Below, piece after piece: positions 60,501-64,000 of a stretch of DNA of 64,000 nt (position 1 is its first letter; each line of letters begins with the position of its first letter). The DNA is from Arsenicicoccus sp. oral taxon 190. GTDB lineage: Bacteria; Actinomycetota; Actinomycetes; Actinomycetales; Dermatophilaceae. The notes under the pieces are model-generated. The model was given only the letters and a program-made list of their open reading frames with translations. It made no database searches and had not been told where the DNA came from. The position numbers and the translations under genes were made by a program. The stretch covers positions 2,852,001 to 2,916,000 of the forward strand of contig NZ_CP012070.1 in the NCBI RefSeq assembly GCF_001189535.1, in the 5' to 3' direction.

Positions 60501-62221
60501 TGAGCACCAGCACTCGTTCGACCAACGACCTGCGCGCCGACGACATCCGCGAGGTCCGCACGCCGCGTCGCTCCGGCGGGGTCGGTGGCGTGGCCAGCTG
60601 GGTGGACGACCGCACCGGCGCCGCCAAGGGCCTGCGCTACATGATGGGCAAGGTCTTCCCCGACCACTGGTCCTTCATGCTGGGCGAGGTCGCGATGTAC
60701 TCCATGATCATCTGCCTGATCACCGGGGTCTTCCTCACCATGTGGTTCGTCCCGAGCGCCGGGCACGTCGAGTACGACGGGTCCTACGTCCCGCTCAAGG
60801 GCATCCACATGTCCGAGGCCTACCGCTCGACGCTCAACATCTCCTTCGACGTCCGCGGCGGTCTGCTGATCCGCCAGATCCACCACTGGGCGGCGCTGCT
60901 CTTCGTCGTGGCCATCGTGTGCCACATGTTCCGGGTGTTCTTCACCGGCGCCTTCCGCAAGCCGCGTGAGATCAACTGGGTCATCGGCTCGCTGCTGGCG
61001 ATGCTGGCCCTGGTCGAGGGCTTCGCCGGCTACTCGCTGCCCGACGACCTGCTCTCGGGCACCGGTCTGCGCGCCGCGCAGGGCTTCATGCTGACGATCC
61101 CCGTCATCGGGTCCTACTTCGTCTACTTCCTCTTCGGCGGGACCTTCCCCGGCGAGGCCATCATCCCGCGGCTCTTCGCCGCCCACGTGCTGCTGCTCCC
61201 GGCCATCATGGTCGGCCTGCTCGCGGCGCACCTGGTGCTGGTCATGGTCCACAAGCACACGCAGTACCCCGGGCCCGGCCGCACCAACGACAACGTCGTG
61301 GGCTACCCGCTGATGCCGGTCTACACCGCGAAGGCGGGCGGCTTCTTCTTCATCGTCTTCGGCATCATCGCGCTCATCTCGAGCCTGTTCACGATCAACG
61401 CGATCTGGAACTACGGCCCCTACGAGCCCACCCAGGTCACCGCCGGCTCCCAGCCGGACTGGTACATGGGCTTCGCCGACGGCGCGCTGCGCCTGATGCC
61501 GGGCCAGACCGAGGTGTCCTTCGGCGGCTTCACGTTCACCTACGGCATCCTCATCGGCTCGCTGCTGCTGCTGCCGCTGGTCTACACCCTGCTGGGCGCC
61601 TACCCCTTCTTCGAGCGGTGGATCACCGGTGACCAGCGGGAGCACCACCTGCTGCAGCGGCCGCGCAACGCCCCCACCCGCACGGCGATCGGCATGGCCG
61701 CGATCAGCGCCTACACGGTCCTGTGGGCCGCGGCCGGCAACGACCTGATCGCGACGCACCTGCACCTGTCGATCAACGACATCACGCACACCTTCCAGGT
61801 GGCCTTCTTCGTGCTGCCGATCATCGCGTTCATCACCACCAAGCGGATCTGCATCGCGCTGCAGCGTCGGGACCGCGAGCTGGTGCTGCACGGACGGGAG
61901 ACGGGCCAGATCATCCGCACCGCCGAGGGCCGCTTCTACGAGCAGCACCAGGACCTGGATCCCTACACCCGGTGGACCCTGGTGCAGCACGAGCGGGACA
62001 CCCCCCTCGAGCTGGGGCCGGCCACGGACGCCCACGGCATCCCGCGGCCGGGCACCACGTCCGACAAGCGGCGCGCGCGCCTGTCGCGCTGGTTCTTCCA
62101 GGACGACGTGCCCGCGGTGACGCCCGCCGAGCTGGCGGCCGCCCACCACGACGGCGCCGGCCACGAGGCCATCGAGGCCAGCCCGGACGCCACCGAGACG
62201 TCCGGAGCCACGCGCCACTGA
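60500..62221 (+). CDS. qcrB: Cytochrome bcc complex cytochrome b subunit
   Basis: The 573-residue membrane protein has the cytochrome b core with QIHHWAALLFVVAIVCHMFRV and LFAAHVLLLPAIMVGLLAAHLV holding heme-ligand histidines, the PDWYMG segment near the quinol site and a long hydrophilic C-terminal extension (after about 470), as in other actinobacteria. It oxidises menaquinol and pumps charge across the membrane. It is the target class of the drug Q203 in mycobacteria. A hairpin terminator follows the stop, ending the operon. Confidence 0.9.
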   Translation: MSTSTRSTNDLRADDIREVRTPRRSGGVGGVASWVDDRTGAAKGLRYMMGKVFPDHWSFMLGEVAMYSMIICLITGVFLTMWFVPSAGHVEYDGSYVPLKGIHMSEAYRSTLNISFDVRGGLLIRQIHHWAALLFVVAIVCHMFRVFFTGAFRKPREINWVIGSLLAMLALVEGFAGYSLPDDLLSGTGLRAAQGFMLTIPVIGSYFVYFLFGGTFPGEAIIPRLFAAHVLLLPAIMVGLLAAHLVLVMVHKHTQYPGPGRTNDNVVGYPLMPVYTAKAGGFFFIVFGIIALISSLFTINAIWNYGPYEPTQVTAGSQPDWYMGFADGALRLMPGQTEVSFGGFTFTYGILIGSLLLLPLVYTLLGAYPFFERWITGDQREHHLLQRPRNAPTRTAIGMAAISAYTVLWAAAGNDLIATHLHLSINDITHTFQVAFFVLPIIAFITTKRICIALQRRDRELVLHGRETGQIIRTAEGRFYEQHQDLDPYTRWTLVQHERDTPLELGPATDAHGIPRPGTTSDKRRARLSRWFFQDDVPAVTPAELAAAHHDGAGHEAIEASPDATETSGATRH

Positions 62222-62233
62222 CGCCGGCCGCCT

Positions 62234-62276
62234 CGCTGGGCCCGTTGTCGCCATACCGGCGTTGACGGGCCCAGCG
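62234..62276 (+). terminator. Hairpin terminator after qcrB
   Basis: CGCTGGGCCCGT (62234-62245) pairs perfectly with 62265-62276 across a 19-base loop, 13 bases after the stop. Confidence 0.8.
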
Positions 62277-62377
62277 GCGTCCCTGGCGGGTCCTGCGCCT
62301 GCCGTGACCGGCCGTGGTCCCTGCCGGGTGGGTGGGCCCCCCAGACGCCGTGCAGGCCGCTGTGGCAGCCTGGGAGC

Positions 62378-62731
62378 ATGCCCGTGACCATCGACGACGC
62401 TGCCTTCGACGAGGCCGTCAGCGATGCGCTGGACGCCGTGCCGCCCGAGCTGATGGCCCTGCTCGACAACGTCGTCTTCCTCGCCGAGGCCGAGCCGCCG
62501 GCGGACGGGCCGGAGCTGCTGGGCCTGTATGTCGGGGTGCCGCTCACCGAGCGCGGGTGGGGCTCGGCGGGGTTGCTGCCCGACCGCATCTATCTCTTCC
62601 GCGGTCCCCTGTCCCGCCACTGCGACGACCTGGACGAGCTCCGGGACGAGATCACGGTGACCGTGGTGCACGAGATCGCGCACCACTTCGGCATCGACGA
62701 CGAGCGGCTGCACTCCATGGGTTGGGGCTGA
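62378..62731 (+). CDS. Minimal zincin-type metallopeptidase
   Basis: The 117-residue protein belongs to the small metallopeptidase family once called DUF1025. VVHEIAHHFGIDD near the C-terminus supplies the HExxH zinc site and a downstream Asp. It has no signal peptide and should act in the cytoplasm; natural substrates are unknown. The start ATG at 62378 (MPVTIDDAAFDEAV) fits the family. The 157-base region upstream contains the qcrB terminator and no clear -10 box. Confidence 0.8.
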   Translation: MPVTIDDAAFDEAVSDALDAVPPELMALLDNVVFLAEAEPPADGPELLGLYVGVPLTERGWGSAGLLPDRIYLFRGPLSRHCDDLDELRDEITVTVVHEIAHHFGIDDERLHSMGWG

Positions 62732-62745
62732 TGGGCTGGGGCAGG

Positions 62746-63234
62746 TCAGGTCCGCTCCCCTGGAGCCCCCGCCTGGACGACCTCGGTCAGGGCGCGCAGC
62801 ACGGCAGCAGCCTGCGCCAGGGCCCCCGGATCAACGCCGGTCGTCGACAGCTCGCCGATGAGCTGGAGGGCGGCCCTGCGGAGGCCGGCGGCGGCCTCCT
62901 CGCCCGCAGGCGTCAGGACGAGCAGCGTGGCACGGGCATCACCCGGGTCGGGCCGGCGAGCGACCAGGCCCGCCCGCTGCAGGGTGCTCGCCTGCTTGGT
63001 GACCACGGTGCGGTCCACGCCGACCCGGGCGGCCACCTGCGCCGCCGAGGCCGGACCCGAGAGGAGGGCGGTGAGGATCGGATAGGTGCCGTCGCTCAGA
63101 CGCACCGGGGACGCGCCCTGGAGCCGCTGGTACACGCCCTCACGGAAGCGCCGCACCAGCAGGGGCGTCAGGGCATCGAGGAGGTCGACCACCGCAGGAT
63201 CGTCGGCGGCGCGCACCCGAGGGTCCCTGGTCAT
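62746..63234 (-). CDS. MarR-family transcriptional regulator
   Basis: The 162-residue protein has the MarR winged helix (DGTYPILTALLSGPASAAQVA, GVDRTVVTKQASTLQRAGLV, then the wing RRPDPGDARATLLVLTPAG) flanked by dimerisation helices. Such proteins are usually repressors released by small aromatic or oxidising ligands. The ATG overlaps the stop of the darcynin gene by four bases, so it controls, and is made with, that gene. The palindrome in front of the darcynin gene at 63598-63612 is its probable operator. Confidence 0.82.
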   Translation of the reverse strand: MTRDPRVRAADDPAVVDLLDALTPLLVRRFREGVYQRLQGASPVRLSDGTYPILTALLSGPASAAQVAARVGVDRTVVTKQASTLQRAGLVARRPDPGDARATLLVLTPAGEEAAAGLRRAALQLIGELSTTGVDPGALAQAAAVLRALTEVVQAGAPGERT

Positions 63235-63596
63235 GCCGGCCGTCCTTGGTCGTGCCCAGCGTCCTCCAGCGTCCGCTCGTGGTCCTCGTAGGCGTCCTCG
63301 GCCCCGACGACGAGCGACTCGAGCCGGAAGTAGGGCACCGCGAAGAGAGCGCTGTCCCGGAGGGCCTCCCACAGGTGGTGCCAGCTGCGCAGGTCGTCGG
63401 TCTCGACCAGGACGACGTCGCTGCAGGTGGCCGTCATGGCTTCCGCGTCCAGCCACCGCACCGAGCAGTCCGCGTGGGCAGACAGGGCGGGCTGGACCTG
63501 GGCGGCGATCACGTCGCGACGCTGCGCGCGGGACAACGCGAGCCAGACCGGCAGGGCGGTGAGCTGCACCACGGCCACGAGGTGGAGGGACGACAT
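63231..63596 (-). CDS. Darcynin-family protein
   Basis: The 121-residue protein matches the darcynin family (TALPVWLALSRAQRRD, SVRWLDAEAMTATCSDVVL, ETDDLRSWHHLWEALRDSAL, FAVPYFRLESLVVGAEDAYE). The fold is probably a small alpha-beta dimer; the function is not known. It is co-transcribed with the downstream marR gene. The ATG at 63596 follows a perfect palindrome by one base, with no room for a normal ribosome site, so the message may start close to the gene. Confidence 0.75.
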   Translation of the reverse strand: MSSLHLVAVVQLTALPVWLALSRAQRRDVIAAQVQPALSAHADCSVRWLDAEAMTATCSDVVLVETDDLRSWHHLWEALRDSALFAVPYFRLESLVVGAEDAYEDHERTLEDAGHDQGRPA

Positions 63597-63597
63597 A

Positions 63598-63612
63598 CGT
63601 GCATCATGCACG
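63598..63612. promoter_or_regulatory. Palindromic operator before the darcynin-marR operon
   Basis: CGTGCATCATGCACG is a perfect inverted repeat of seven-base arms around one base, directly before the darcynin start codon. Its form and place fit autoregulation by the MarR protein. Confidence 0.65.
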
Positions 63613-63637
63613 CGTATTCTGTCGTCGCGCAAGACCG

Positions 63638-64000
63638 TCAGCGCAAGGCGCTCTTCTTCGTCCAGTCGGCATAGGAGTACTGCCACGCGGTGATGCCCTC
63701 GCCATCGCGAAAGGCGCGGTCGGACCCGGTGAACTCGACCACGTCCCCGACCATGGAGCTCTGGAACATCCAGCTGGCGTTGGCCATGCTCATGTTGGTG
63801 CAGCCGTGGGAGACGTTGCGCCTGCCCTGCGCCCACTGCGACCACGGCGCGGCGTGCAGGAACTCCCCCGTCGTGGTGACACGCATGTTCCACTCGGTGT
63901 CGAGCTTGTAGTACTCCGGGTGGCCCTTGGGGATGCCTACCGTGGCCGAGTCCATGGTCATGTGACCGACCTTCTCCATGATCACCTTGGTCCCCGACCG
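63638..64000 (-). CDS. L,D-transpeptidase (YkuD domain), C-terminal part
   Basis: The gene runs off the right edge; 120 codons of its 3-prime part are visible in an open frame. HAAPWSQWAQGRRNVSHGCTNMS contains the conserved His and the catalytic Cys of the YkuD fold (SHGCTN). These enzymes make 3-3 peptidoglycan cross-links or attach proteins to the wall, and are exported. The visible part ends GITAWQYSYADWTKKSALR-like, close after the catalytic domain, as in Ldt proteins of actinobacteria. It is upstream of, and on the same strand as, the darcynin operon, separated by 41 bases. Confidence 0.82.
   Translation of the reverse strand, partial: RSGTKVIMEKVGHMTMDSATVGIPKGHPEYYKLDTEWNMRVTTTGEFLHAAPWSQWAQGRRNVSHGCTNMSMANASWMFQSSMVGDVVEFTGSDRAFRDGEGITAWQYSYADWTKKSALR

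Overview
The window is about 73 % GC by eye, uses GTG starts often, and carries an unbroken run of Gram-positive actinobacterial housekeeping genes. The gene families (Rv2175c-type regulator, PASTA kinase, SAV_6107 HEPN protein, actinobacterial QcrCAB with a separate CtaE, DUF3040, DUF5998, DUF6504, DUF7455) point to the Actinomycetota. My best guess is Micrococcales near Intrasporangiaceae/Ornithinimicrobiaceae; this is inference, since there is no rRNA gene to confirm it. I see no phage, insertion sequence, CRISPR array, tRNA or rRNA. No gap between genes exceeds about 275 bases.

Layout. 1-6.2 kb: end of a GNAT gene, a DUF5998/phosphodiesterase/thymidine kinase operon, a PAP2 phosphatase and a GNAT-acyl-CoA-synthetase fusion. 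6.3-8.9 kb: an ECF sigma factor coupled to a membrane protein with an extracellular Asp-box propeller, then a nitroreductase. 9-15.4 kb: a complete fructose PTS operon (fruR-fruK-IIA-IIB-IIB-IIC-ptsH-ptsI) with operator-like dyads in front and a strong terminator behind. 16.5-24 kb: the two subunits of a type IIA topoisomerase facing each other around a ferredoxin-like gene and an amino-acid permease. 24-32.7 kb: small conserved genes and a DNA-damage block (DUF6504, HEPN, DnaE2-like polymerase, methyltransferase, DinB) headed by a near-consensus SOS box. 33-62 kb: a long stretch that, from memory, follows the order of Mycobacterium tuberculosis Rv2172c-Rv2196 (metF-like, ids, Rv2175c, pknL, aroG, acyltransferase, SRPBCC, fadD, exonuclease-UvrC-like fusion, trpD, ctaE, qcrCAB), interrupted by local genes such as two ROK kinases and a sensor kinase/response regulator pair that looks damaged at its junction. 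62-64 kb: a minimal zinc protease, a darcynin-marR pair with a perfect dyad, and part of an L,D-transpeptidase.

How it works together. Sugar uptake and phosphorylation (fru/pts, two ROK kinases), the supercomplex of cytochrome bcc and oxidase subunit III, cell-wall control (PASTA kinase, lytic transglycosylase, L,D-transpeptidase) and mutagenic repair (SOS block) are the main themes. Twelve genes have a TANNNT hexamer 6-7 bases before the start codon, as expected for leaderless mRNAs, and ten adjacent gene pairs overlap by four bases (ATGA or GTGA), which suggests translational coupling.

The observations I rate highest are the heptamer GGCATAC/GTATGCC, which occurs 27 times in all reading frames and carries most of the rare TAT and ATA codons; the SOS-controlled polymerase operon containing a HEPN protein with an intact R-x4-H motif; and the apparent deletion at the kinase/regulator junction near 43.33 kb. 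I did not find a clearly new multi-gene system; most of the window is core genome.
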